NCBI GenBank assembly: GCA_963204965.1
Contig: CAUJKA010000261.1
Span: 1-46,379 of the forward strand
DNA from: Planctomycetota bacterium
GTDB taxonomy: Bacteria; Planctomycetota; Planctomycetia; Pirellulales; Pirellulaceae
Length of the DNA: 46,379 nucleotides
Reading direction: 5' to 3'
The notes beneath the pieces are model-generated. The model was not told the origin of the DNA. It did not search any database and worked only from the letters and a program-made list of their open reading frames with translations. This document shows, piece by piece, positions 16,610 through 25,402 of the stretch (the stretch's first letter is position 1; each line of letters begins with the position of its first letter). The position numbers and the translations under genes are program-made.

Positions 16610-18436
16610 ATGTCGGCAAGCAAAAGTCATCGTTCTACACAGTCGAAAGTACTACGAGTCGAGCAACTCGAAAGACGTCAACTCATGGCGGCGGACCTCG
16701 TAGGCGTTGTACGTAACAACCTTTGGCTGATGAATAAGGAAAACTCGGATACCGGCCATGATATGGACCTCAGTTTTGGTCTAGCGGGCGACACTTATGT
16801 CGCGGGGAAGTGGACCACAAACGTAGACCATCCCGGCGTTGTTCGTTCCGGTAGTCCAGATGGCCTTTTGCATTGGTACCTCGACACCGATGGGGATGCT
16901 ACACACGAGCTGGACGTTGCCTTCGGGTTACTTGGTGACAAGCCAGTGGCTGGGGATTGGGATCGAAACGGTCTCGACAATGTTGGCGTCGTTCGGTCTG
17001 GCTACCAAGACGGTCTTCTGCGTTGGTATCTGGACACTGACGGAGATGCAGAGCATGAGATCGAGCGAGTCTTCGGATTGAACGGAGATATTCCAATCGC
17101 TGGTGACTTTAACGGAGATAGCATTGACGATATTGCAGTGGTTCGAAGTGGATACCCGGATGGAATGCTCCGAACGTTTGTGAACTACAATGCGAACTCA
17201 ACGGAAGAAGATACCTTTTTGTTTGGGGCAAACGGTGACATCCCCGTTACCGGCGACTTTGATGGCAACAACATAGACGAACTTGCAATGGTTCGGTCGA
17301 ATCCTTCGAGTGGGCTGCTGGATTGGTATGTGAACCGAGACCACGATGCGCAATCGGAAGCGTTCTTTAGCTATGGATTGCGAGGAGATGTTCCAGTCAC
17401 GGGAAATTGGCAGTACGCGGAGATCTCGGTTCGAAACAGTAGCGGGGTAGAAGTTACCTCGCATGATTTCGGTCGAGCTACGGTCAACTCATCCCCTCGG
17501 AGCGTCACATTGACGATTTCCAATAGCGGAAACGCAGCATTGACAATGTCCAATATCACCGCGCCTGTTGGCTACAAGATTTCGACCCCGTTGAATCAAC
17601 TATTGCCTGGTCAGTCAACTTCGATCACCGTTAGCACCAAAACGAATTTGGTCGGCGTATTCAACGGAAATCTTTCGATTCAGACAAACGATGGGAATGA
17701 AAATCCGAAGCTCATCGAGCTACGCAGCACCATTTACATCCCGGCACCTGAAATCCAGATCACCACCGGAAATCAACTTCTCGATTCGACGCAGTTAGGG
17801 CGCCCCACGGTGAACTTTGGAAATGTTCCCATCTTCTCAACAGCCCCACAAAAAGTCTTCGTGATCAAAAACATCGGTACCGCGACATTAACTATCACGT
17901 CCGTCAGTCCGCCCACAGGTTACGTGAAGATTTCCGATCCTGCTTCAAGCCTAGAACCAGGGCAGTCCACGTCTTTTGTCATGCGGATGACGACAAACAC
18001 GCTTGGGCGACGAACCGGTGACATTGTGGTGAATAACAATGACTCCAATGAAGGCGTTTACAAGATTAGTGCGGTTGGAAATGTCAATCGTGGTCCTGAA
18101 ATCAACGTCACGGTATTTTCATCTCCCGTGCTTGATAGTGGAACCATAAACTTTGGTAGCACATCACGGTTTCAAGTTCGGCAAGTCACTCTCACAATCC
18201 GAAACGATGGCGAGTCTGCGTTGAATATCTCTTCTTGGAATATCCAAGGTGCGTTCTATCGATCAGGCGGAACTCTAAACTCAGCGCCTCGAGTGCTGCA
18301 ACCAGGTACTTCCGTTACACTCACAGTGCGAATGAACACAACCACCGTTGGCACGAAATCCGGCATCTTGTCGATCTACTCGGACGATCTAGACGAAGGC
18401 AGTTTCGACATCAACCTGAGAGGTCGAGTCTCCTAA
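16610..18436 (+). CDS. secreted surface protein with FG-GAP-like and Hydin-like repeats
   Basis: A 608-aa protein with the planctomycete N-terminal motif VEQLERRQLMAAD (residues about 20-32), believed to mark a special export signal in this phylum. Residues about 35-270 hold roughly five repeats built around VVRSGYxDGLLxWYLDTDGDA and GLxGDxPVAGD, an FG-GAP/VCBS-like propeller. Residues about 275-608 hold three copies of an Ig-like choice-of-anchor-D (ASPM/SPD-2/Hydin type) module. Each has FG near its start, a LxPGQSTS(I/F) stretch and a final SNDxxE-like strand (for example NNDSNEGVYKI, YSDDLDEGSFDI). There is no membrane anchor. It is probably an exported adhesion or cell-surface protein; its partner is unknown. 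Confidence 0.85.
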   Translation: MSASKSHRSTQSKVLRVEQLERRQLMAADLVGVVRNNLWLMNKENSDTGHDMDLSFGLAGDTYVAGKWTTNVDHPGVVRSGSPDGLLHWYLDTDGDATHELDVAFGLLGDKPVAGDWDRNGLDNVGVVRSGYQDGLLRWYLDTDGDAEHEIERVFGLNGDIPIAGDFNGDSIDDIAVVRSGYPDGMLRTFVNYNANSTEEDTFLFGANGDIPVTGDFDGNNIDELAMVRSNPSSGLLDWYVNRDHDAQSEAFFSYGLRGDVPVTGNWQYAEISVRNSSGVEVTSHDFGRATVNSSPRSVTLTISNSGNAALTMSNITAPVGYKISTPLNQLLPGQSTSITVSTKTNLVGVFNGNLSIQTNDGNENPKLIELRSTIYIPAPEIQITTGNQLLDSTQLGRPTVNFGNVPIFSTAPQKVFVIKNIGTATLTITSVSPPTGYVKISDPASSLEPGQSTSFVMRMTTNTLGRRTGDIVVNNNDSNEGVYKISAVGNVNRGPEINVTVFSSPVLDSGTINFGSTSRFQVRQVTLTIRNDGESALNISSWNIQGAFYRSGGTLNSAPRVLQPGTSVTLTVRMNTTTVGTKSGILSIYSDDLDEGSFDINLRGRVS

Positions 18437-18873
18437 GGAGAAACCAGTGTTGACCTGTTACGGAGTGTGGCAATCAGAATTGGCTGAGCACCGTAGTTCA
18501 AAGTTTCTAGCAAGTTCGCTGTGTTCACTTCATCGAGTGAACACAGCGAACAAATTGTGTCAGCGCGAAGAATACTGATCCAACGAAGCCGGTTGATGGT
18601 TAGCGGAGCGTAAATAGCTACCAATTGCCCCATGAGACTTGCCGCCTGGATGGGCGGACGCATGATAAGGCTATTTCGAGTTTCGGGATCTGTCGATTTC
18701 GTGTGAATCTTCTCGCTCGCAACAAGTAAACACACATGCGGCAGCTCAATTGCGATGCAATGGCTCATTAGGGTGCGGTATCAGCGATTGGGCGTTCAAC
18801 CCCATGGGTTGCTATGAGTCGGTCGGCTTACGGAGCAGGTGCAAAGTGCTTTTTGTAACACCAGTTGCAGACG
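18437..18873. other. 437-base intergenic region
   Basis: This stretch lies between two convergent genes. Apart from the strong hairpin at 18514-18551 I see no gene I would support. A 111-codon minus-strand frame covers much of it but resembles no family. Confidence 0.5.
18514..18551. terminator. perfect 16-bp hairpin between convergent genes
   Basis: GTTCGCTGTGTTCACT and its exact reverse complement are separated by the six-base loop TCATCG. It sits 78 nt after the stop of the surface-protein gene. There is no T-tract on either side, so a factor-independent terminator is only one possibility; an RNA-processing site or protein-binding palindrome is also possible. Confidence 0.5.
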
Positions 18874-20358
18874 CTATCGCAATCGAAGCCAGCGCTGCAT
18901 CGTGCCCTGCAATTCTTTCATAGTTCTATCGAACTCCGCTTGTGTCTTGCATTGCGAAAGCGCATCAAGCTTCTCGATAAGACCTAAGCGAAACCCCGTT
19001 TCCATCCCTTGTTCAAGCCTAGCTACAAATGCCAGGGCTCCAATCTCACCTGCAGAGAGTTTCTTGATTTCGGCGACTTTCGACTTCTGGGAGTCGATCA
19101 GCTTCTGTGCGGTGCCAGCCAAATCACGCGGTATCCATCGACCATCAATTTTGGTCAACAAATACACCGCTTTCTCGCCACTTAAAGACTCAATGATTAG
19201 GCTACCCAAATTAGGTCCGTCTTCTTTAACAGTAACACGACTCCAAAACTCTTCAGATGCTTCGGGGCCGATTGTGACAAATAGCTTCTTTAGCAGTGGT
19301 CCTACTCGAGCACTTCTCTTACGCAGGGATTGCTCGAAATCTGGGCGGCGAATTTCAGTTGCGATACTTCCAAACCATTCGGATGTTTCTGCAAACAGCG
19401 ATCTTGCAGGCTTATAGGCCAACTTGATCGATTCGCGATTTTGGAGACTAACCCAACTCTGCAGAAGCTCGCTGCCAAGCAGAAAAGTTTCTTGAGCTTC
19501 AAGCACTTGGTTTGCACTTGCCAGGACCTTATCGAAACCAACTTCATCCTCCACCCTCAATCGATCCAACAGAGCTAAGTTGTCTCTGTGTTGTTGGCTT
19601 GTGAAATGCGATCGTACATTGTCGGGCAACCACTCCCAAAACTCCATTAAGTTACCTTGCTCCGACTGAGCCCTTAGATATTGAAGAGTCTCTTGGGCTG
19701 AAAGACCTTTAGGAAATTTGGAAGTTGTTTCCTTGGGAGTGGTATCGATCACGATCGCAAGAGCATTGGACGGTGCAGGCTCTGACATACCGCCGGTTAC
19801 TTCGGTTGAGGGCATGGGCGGTTGTTTGGGTGGGATCTTGGCAACTGCCGGATCTGCCAAGCCACCTGGAACAACGGGACGGTCATCATCCCACCGCAAA
19901 TCTTCGGCTTTTTTCCATTCATCCCAGGCAGCATCGTATCCGTCGTATCGAAATTTGAATTTAGATTCTTCAATCGCCACGATGCGACCCATGTACCAAC
20001 TGCTTCCCCAAAGAACCTTTACTTTGTCGTCTATCACAGGCAGTTTGATAGTTAAAGATTGAGGAGCGGTTTGGCTCTGTTTAAACCACTCAACAGAAAA
20101 CTTTTGATCAACTTCGCTAAGGTAACTGTAGGACACCTCGACGCTCTTGCCCTGTTTTGTCTGCAGTTGAATCAATGGCCCTGAATTGGTTTTTGTCACA
20201 CCCACGATCTGAGCTTCAACAGAGAATACTCCCGTCTTTTCAAACCATGTGCGGTAGCCTGTTCGTAGGACCGTTTCATCGCCCTGGGCAGTCAATGCAT
20301 TAAGCAACAACTGAGCGAGAAAACTCATTGCAATGATCGGGAGCAATCTAGAGTTCAT
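18874..20358 (-). CDS. secreted SHD1-domain protein with Tudor-like module
   Basis: A 494-aa protein starting at the ATG at 20358, supported by AGGAGG ten bases upstream. A longer in-frame start at 20415 lacks this site. Residues 1-26 form a signal peptide (MNSRLLPIIAMSFLAQLLLN, then ALTAQG). An SHD1 domain lies at about 35-90 (WFEKTGVFSVEAQIVGV ... LQTKQGKSVEVSYSYLS), a module very common in planctomycete exported proteins. It is followed by a Tudor-knot/chromo-like barrel at about 105-150 (DKVKVLWGSSWYMGRIVAIE ... YDGYDAAWDEWKKAEDLR). A proline-rich linker leads to a helical C-terminal half of unknown function (about 215-494). The protein is exported, but its ligand is unknown. Confidence 0.8.
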   Translation of the reverse strand: MNSRLLPIIAMSFLAQLLLNALTAQGDETVLRTGYRTWFEKTGVFSVEAQIVGVTKTNSGPLIQLQTKQGKSVEVSYSYLSEVDQKFSVEWFKQSQTAPQSLTIKLPVIDDKVKVLWGSSWYMGRIVAIEESKFKFRYDGYDAAWDEWKKAEDLRWDDDRPVVPGGLADPAVAKIPPKQPPMPSTEVTGGMSEPAPSNALAIVIDTTPKETTSKFPKGLSAQETLQYLRAQSEQGNLMEFWEWLPDNVRSHFTSQQHRDNLALLDRLRVEDEVGFDKVLASANQVLEAQETFLLGSELLQSWVSLQNRESIKLAYKPARSLFAETSEWFGSIATEIRRPDFEQSLRKRSARVGPLLKKLFVTIGPEASEEFWSRVTVKEDGPNLGSLIIESLSGEKAVYLLTKIDGRWIPRDLAGTAQKLIDSQKSKVAEIKKLSAGEIGALAFVARLEQGMETGFRLGLIEKLDALSQCKTQAEFDRTMKELQGTMQRWLRLR

Positions 20359-20945
20359 CGACACACAGCCTCCTACGGCAGTCTTGGGATGGCGAGTTTC
20401 ACAATTGATCCACATTTTAGCAGACAGTAACGCCGTCTACTTCGCAGCTTGCTTCAAAGAATTGTACCTAATGAGCAAACAGAAGTCGCAATGGGTTACT
20501 AGCTTTAGCCTGAAAGTTCATCTATTCAATTAAGCAAACGTTCGATAACTGTGCAGCTGGTTCAGTCACGATAACGCAAAACAGTCAAGAAATACTACAC
20601 GTCTCACTGATCGCCGAATCAGTTGGACCGCATGGTCCCTCCCGCGAGCTGAGGATTCTCAATCGGAATAAACCTTTTCGTGGGAGGGTCGGAAATCGAG
20701 AAATGCGAGATTTCCGGGTAGCCAACCGGAAGGTTGTACGCTCACCATTCCTAATGTTTCCAACCCATACACCTGTAAACTAAAAGACTATCCTTGCAGT
20801 TCTTCCATGCTTGTCGGGCTCATTTACTCAGCTTAGACTCGACTAACAAACTCGTCACATCGAAGTCCATTTCAATCCTAGGACCGCTTCATCAAGGTGT
20901 TTCTCAATCAATAGTTGGATAACTAATTCATAGGATGTATTTCCA
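20359..20945. other. 587-base intergenic region with a hairpin-rich repeat
   Basis: This is the divergent space between the SHD1 gene and the next membrane-protein gene. It contains the repeat at 20636-20731 and presumably promoters for both genes. No open frame here has coding character. Confidence 0.5.
20636..20731. repeat. dispersed intergenic repeat with nested inverted pairs
   Basis: CCCTCCC (20637-20643) pairs with GGGAGGG (20682-20688), and GGAAATC (20691-20697) with GATTTCC (20709-20715), followed by CCGGGTAGCCAACCGG. This two-hairpin layout resembles repeats found between genes in related planctomycetes, judged from memory. Only one copy is seen in this window. Confidence 0.45.
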
Positions 20946-22961
20946 TTGCTCAAAGCGCGAATTCGACTCTTGCTGTTACTTACACCTATCTTCGGGCTTT
21001 GGTGGTGGCTTTGCAGTCATGCTCCGATTTCACCCTGGGCTGGACTAGGCACTCATGTTAACCCCAAACGTCTTAGCCTTAGCCATCACAGGGAGCAATG
21101 GGAAGACTACACGGTATTCGATATAGACAACAAAACAGTGGAAAGAGTGGGGCGAAGATACGTTCCCCGAAACTCGAAAATGAGCTACAACATTTCAGTT
21201 GTACAAAGTAATCAGCAACAGCAGACAATTCGTGTGGAATTCTATAGTCACTTGAGCAAGCGAGTGGAGCGCTCAATCGAACTGAGTCTTTCAAGCGACG
21301 ATTTTATTCGGGTAGTTGGTGAGAGATATCTTGTCGTAGGCACTTCTGAGGAGATTGTGTGGCTGGATCTGAATACCACTGTGGAAACTTGGCAAAGGTT
21401 CCAAGTCTCCCGAGGTGAGCAATCATGGTTGTGGTCACATCCTACGCGACCCATTTTTCGTCGCTCCGCAGTCAAACCCGCCGCACCAGGAAGTACTCAC
21501 TCGCCGCAAAACTTCACAGAACTCTTCCGATTTGATGAAAACGGGCAACTCAGTCTATTAAGTAGTTGGCCCCATTCTGATTCTGGTTACACAGGATTGA
21601 GAAACGCGTGGTTTCAAGATGATGTGATTGCAAGCGTTGACGCATCAAGCGGATCAATTGAACTACGAGCTTTGGAAGACGGAATGTTGGTAAACGTTCT
21701 CAAGCTTGGGGCACCTATCGATTTGTCGAGGCAGAAGTTCTGTCTAACGGACGGAGAGTTGTTCGTTGAGGACAGCGGACGCTATCGGTACTACTCGCTG
21801 AAATCCGAAAGATGGTTGATACCGCCGTTTGATTCTGAAGACGGATGGACACATGCAGCTTTGACACTTTCAACTGATTCTCGGATAGCTGTATGGCAAG
21901 ATCGAGCAAAGAATGTCGTTGTTCTCACCGACCCTGCAACCGATAAACAGATTTGCAGTATTCGAGAACCTGGGGAACGAGTTGCGTTGATTGCCCCCCA
22001 AACGTTGGTCTCGATCGATTCATGGTTCATGCTAACAATTCGTGAGCATAATACCGAAACGGGAGAGACCATTCTTGCCTGGCGACCGTTCATGTTGATT
22101 CTACCTGCATTAGTCGTTGCACTTTTGAGTAGCTCACTTTGGATATTCGCTTGGCTAAGATTGCAACACAGCGCAAGGTGGGCTTGGGTTGACCTACAAG
22201 TGCTATTGCTGTTGTTGATGATACTGATCGTCTTCCGCCTGAGATCAATCGGCGATCTCTCGGACATCAATCGACTTCCTTACCAGCATGCAACATACCT
22301 GTCCGCTGGTTTCTTGTTCTCTGGATGGGCGTGGCTTGCTTTGGGAAAAAGGTCAGTGCTTAGTCGATTATCGCAACTTGTCCTGACCTACACGATCGTA
22401 TTCTTTGGGTTGACTCTTACACTCGTCAAACAGCCGCATTTGGCGTGGACTGGGTTAGCAAGCGTGACCGTGCCAGGTCTAATTGTGCTGCCCTTGGTTT
22501 TGGCTTTACGGTTTCGCCGCTGGAATTGGCTACATACTAAGTTGCGTTACAATATTCACTCTTTCTCTAAATCGGAGACGATAACGCTTCGGCAACTGAT
22601 GGGCCTTACTGCCGTTATTGCTTTGATGACGTTGGCTTTTCGTCCAATCATTCCCGGTCTCGCAGGTTTACTCCAATTGAAGTTATCAATCGTGGACACC
22701 TTCATGATGACGTTGGTCGGAATAACGGCTCTGTTACTAGCTGTTTCTACACATTCAAGTTTGAGGAAACTGGGAATTGCTGTTGTAGTTGGAACAGTTG
22801 GTTTGTTCATCGCTGACACGTTGTCGTTAGCAGCGTACACTGGTTGGTGGAGACCGCTAGGGTGGATACACTACGAGAATTCGCTCCGTCAGTTTTTCGG
22901 TTTCTTTGCGACCGTCTATCTAGCCAGCTACAAAGCTTTCATGCCCTCCCAGATCGATTAA
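20946..22961 (+). CDS. polytopic membrane protein with large exported domain
   Basis: A 671-aa protein from a TTG start at 20946. No in-frame ATG or GTG lies between the upstream stop at 20931 and this codon, and TAGGAT precedes it. One N-terminal helix (residues about 5-25) leads to an exported beta-rich region (about 30-375) with propeller-like strands. About eight membrane helices follow between 380 and 640. The segment ITLRQLMGLTAVIALMTLAF matches a motif I have often seen in planctomycete inner-membrane proteins of unknown role. No catalytic motif is seen. The SGNH hydrolase gene starts 31 nt downstream and may be co-transcribed. Confidence 0.75.
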   Translation: MLKARIRLLLLLTPIFGLWWWLCSHAPISPWAGLGTHVNPKRLSLSHHREQWEDYTVFDIDNKTVERVGRRYVPRNSKMSYNISVVQSNQQQQTIRVEFYSHLSKRVERSIELSLSSDDFIRVVGERYLVVGTSEEIVWLDLNTTVETWQRFQVSRGEQSWLWSHPTRPIFRRSAVKPAAPGSTHSPQNFTELFRFDENGQLSLLSSWPHSDSGYTGLRNAWFQDDVIASVDASSGSIELRALEDGMLVNVLKLGAPIDLSRQKFCLTDGELFVEDSGRYRYYSLKSERWLIPPFDSEDGWTHAALTLSTDSRIAVWQDRAKNVVVLTDPATDKQICSIREPGERVALIAPQTLVSIDSWFMLTIREHNTETGETILAWRPFMLILPALVVALLSSSLWIFAWLRLQHSARWAWVDLQVLLLLLMILIVFRLRSIGDLSDINRLPYQHATYLSAGFLFSGWAWLALGKRSVLSRLSQLVLTYTIVFFGLTLTLVKQPHLAWTGLASVTVPGLIVLPLVLALRFRRWNWLHTKLRYNIHSFSKSETITLRQLMGLTAVIALMTLAFRPIIPGLAGLLQLKLSIVDTFMMTLVGITALLLAVSTHSSLRKLGIAVVVGTVGLFIADTLSLAAYTGWWRPLGWIHYENSLRQFFGFFATVYLASYKAFMPSQID

Positions 22962-22992
22962 CAAGTACATCCTTTAAGACGAATCAGTAACT

Positions 22993-23859
22993 GTGAATAG
23001 ACTATTGCTATCGACTTACATGTTTTTTCTTGCTGTGCCATTCGCCCAGGCTCAGTCCGCGACGGGGATCGAGTATCCGTATGTCACGGCCGAGCCTCAG
23101 AAAACCGGTTGGCCACTGACCGCGGAAGAGAGAGCTTACGTGGTCGATAAGCCCGAGCATGATCGCCGACCGGGTCGTGAATCGAATAAGCATCTGCCGA
23201 AACTCTGGCCGCTGGTGCCTAGCGCTGGATACTTCGGCGGCGATGCGTGGTTGAAGCTTCACGAGGCGCATGTCAAGACGGCTCAAGCCAACCAGGGGCC
23301 GCTTGATGTGCTGCTAGTCGGCGACAGCATCACGATTCAGTGGGGCGACTCTTGGAAGAAGCACTTCCCCGACCTCAAAGCCGTGAACATTGGCATCGGC
23401 GGTGACAAAACGCAAAACGTGCTCTGGCGACTCGATCACGGCGGCGTCGAGGGACTCCAACCCAAGGCCATTGTGCTCATGATCGGCAACAACAATATGT
23501 TCTTCACACCCGAGACCGGCATCGAAGCCGCCGCTCTGGGCATAGAGATATGCGTGAAGAACCTGCGTCAGAAGTTCCCAAACGCCAAGATCATTGTTGC
23601 GAAAATCCTACCCGCACATGCTCCCGGCAATAACTTCTACGAGGATATTAAGAAGACCAACATCGCCCTCGACCCGCTGAAGCTAGAAAGAGATCCCAAA
23701 CTGCGCGTGCTCGACCTGTGGAGCGATTTCACAAACGCCGATGGTACGATCAAGAAGGAGCTTTTCACTCCAGACAACATCCATCTCTCGCCTGCCGGTT
23801 ATGCGGTGTATGCGGAGAAGCTTAAGCCCCTGTTGAAAGGTGTATCTGTAGAGAACTAA
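22993..23859 (+). CDS. secreted SGNH/GDSL-type hydrolase
   Basis: A 288-aa exported esterase or acylhydrolase. The GTG start gives a clean signal peptide (MNRLLLSTYMFFLAVPFAQA). The SGNH blocks are all present: GDS with nucleophile Ser112 (residues 110-112), the block II glycine in NIGIGGDKT, block III IGNNN (about 164-168), and block V DNIHLSP with Asp261 and His264. It resembles platelet-activating-factor acetylhydrolase-like GDSL proteins widespread in planctomycetes, which are often annotated near sulfatases and glycoside hydrolases. The substrate is probably an acyl or acetyl ester but cannot be named. The codons look richer in C than those of the upstream gene. It overlaps the convergent pdxH-like gene by four bases. 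Confidence 0.88.
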   Translation: MNRLLLSTYMFFLAVPFAQAQSATGIEYPYVTAEPQKTGWPLTAEERAYVVDKPEHDRRPGRESNKHLPKLWPLVPSAGYFGGDAWLKLHEAHVKTAQANQGPLDVLLVGDSITIQWGDSWKKHFPDLKAVNIGIGGDKTQNVLWRLDHGGVEGLQPKAIVLMIGNNNMFFTPETGIEAAALGIEICVKNLRQKFPNAKIIVAKILPAHAPGNNFYEDIKKTNIALDPLKLERDPKLRVLDLWSDFTNADGTIKKELFTPDNIHLSPAGYAVYAEKLKPLLKGVSVEN

Positions 23860-24443
23860 GGCTGGAGTACCCTCGATTCCCAGCACCCGCCTCGCATTTC
23901 AAATAAACACCGCTTGTGGAAACGCGATTCATTGAACTCCAAGAACTCAATTCTCACTGGCTTGATCGCGTAACCACCCCAGTTAGCAGGTCGTTCCAAT
24001 TCCAGACCATAGTGTGACGCGTCAAACTCTTCGTATTTCTTGGTGAGAGCTTGTAGGCTGGTGAGTTCCTCTCCTTGGCGACTGACAATCGACACAATTT
24101 GGCTTTCTCGACTCCGATTAGCGAAATGAATGTCAGCCATTTCATCGGGAATGCGATGTGCGACTCCCTGAATTCTGACCTGCCGCTCAGTAAATGGCCA
24201 CCAAAAAGTCAACGCGACGTTTTGGCAATCAAGAAGCTCAACTCCTTTACGGGAAGTGAGATTTCCAGTTACAACAAAGGCTCCAGGCGAAACCTCCTTT
24301 AACGCAAGAAAGCGTGCATTGGGAAAGCCGTCAGTACCGACTGTCGACAGACAACAAGCGGAAGTGATCCTCACGGTTGTGAGCTCAACTTCTTTCGAGT
24401 ACCACTGTTGAAATAGCTCGATTGGCTCTGCATTCATGATCAT
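23856..24443 (-). CDS. pdxH: pyridoxamine 5'-phosphate oxidase family protein
   Basis: A 195-aa FMN-dependent oxidase of the PdxH type, which converts pyridoxamine/pyridoxine 5'-phosphate to pyridoxal 5'-phosphate. Family signatures are LSTVGTDGFPNARFLALK, SRKGVELL, the FWWPFTERQVRIQG strand pair, and the C-terminal block WGGYAIKPVRIEF...RFHKR, which in E. coli is RLHDR; the Arg and His are kept and Asp is replaced. The C-terminal WESRVLQP corresponds to the usual WxxxRLxP end. It is shorter than the usual 210-220 residues at the N-terminus. Its ATG overlaps the stop of the upstream phosphoesterase gene (ATGA), so the two are coupled. Enzyme specificity is likely but not certain. Confidence 0.8.
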   Translation of the reverse strand: MIMNAEPIELFQQWYSKEVELTTVRITSACCLSTVGTDGFPNARFLALKEVSPGAFVVTGNLTSRKGVELLDCQNVALTFWWPFTERQVRIQGVAHRIPDEMADIHFANRSRESQIVSIVSRQGEELTSLQALTKKYEEFDASHYGLELERPANWGGYAIKPVRIEFLEFNESRFHKRCLFEMRGGCWESRVLQP

Positions 24444-25156
24444 TCCGATCCATTACGGAACTCAATTGATTGAACGTTCAATGCGTTTTCAGATAGTTCA
24501 ATGATCCGATAGCCGAAAGATGAGCTGTCGACGCTGATCTCGGTCGACTCTTTCACCAACTGAAACGCCATCGACTGCGTGCAAATTTGTCGAATATTGC
24601 CGAGGACCTGATCGTCATTCATGTGATAGTGCCCGCAGAACACGGTTATCTGTCTATCAACATCCCGCAGCAACGAAACCAGTTGATCTCGATTGCCTAA
24701 GTGAAATGCTCTGTCTGCAGCACAAGCAATCGGCAAGATCGGATGGTGAATGAAAAGAACAATGTCTTTGTCGGCTTTCATCTCCTGTTGCAGCCATTTG
24801 AGCTGACCGATGCTAATTGAGTTCGAGGAGCTATCCAGAAAGAACACATCATGCTCCATTTCCTCGGATTTGTAGTACAGTTCGTTCCTATCAACGCCTC
24901 TATCGAAATAGGGACGGACCTCATCGTTCTTGTCATGGTTCCCAAGAACTAAGTCGAGCTTAAACGGACTCAAGGATGCGAAAAAATGGGAGTGTGCGGT
25001 ACCGGCACCTATGTCTCCGCCGAAAACGATCTCACCAATTTCCCTTCGTGCAATATCTGTCAGAACGATATCCAGATTCTTGTAGGGTTCGATGGGGTGA
25101 TTGCGTGGCGACGGCTCATCAAGGTGGATGTCGGTGATAAATGCGATCCGTTTCAT
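24440..25156 (-). CDS. calcineurin-like metallophosphoesterase
   Basis: A 238-aa cytoplasmic phosphoesterase with every metal-binding motif of the family: DxH (Asp9, His11), GGD (Asp48), GNHD (72-75), the HH pair (137-138) and GHYH (175-178). The layout is close to CpdA/Icc-type cyclic-nucleotide phosphodiesterases, but the substrate cannot be told by eye. The stop overlaps the start of the pdxH-like gene. About 245 bases upstream separate it from the end of the APH-like/P-loop gene. The family's two-metal centre is probably intact. Confidence 0.88.
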   Translation of the reverse strand: MKRIAFITDIHLDEPSPRNHPIEPYKNLDIVLTDIARREIGEIVFGGDIGAGTAHSHFFASLSPFKLDLVLGNHDKNDEVRPYFDRGVDRNELYYKSEEMEHDVFFLDSSSNSISIGQLKWLQQEMKADKDIVLFIHHPILPIACAADRAFHLGNRDQLVSLLRDVDRQITVFCGHYHMNDDQVLGNIRQICTQSMAFQLVKESTEISVDSSSFGYRIIELSENALNVQSIEFRNGSE

Positions 25157-25402
25157 TGGTGATTGGTACGACTAGTTTTTTCAAGTAAACGTGTTAAGAA
25201 CCAAGTATTGATGTCGCTGTTCAGGATAGCAGGAACGCCGTGTTTAGAACACTGTTTGCCGAGAATACGGACGCGGCTATCGATAAAGGAATCGCAGAAG
25301 CTTCCACTGCAGGTTCCATTTTAAGTTCGTACCGAATGGCCAGGGCTTCACGCTTAGCTGTTTGATGAAGCGACTGTCGATTGAGCTTCACAAGTTGTGC
25401 CT

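Noticed and set aside
18433..18768. 111-codon minus-strand frame
   Set aside because: It spans the strong hairpin, resembles nothing and has no ribosome-binding site, so it is not called as a gene.
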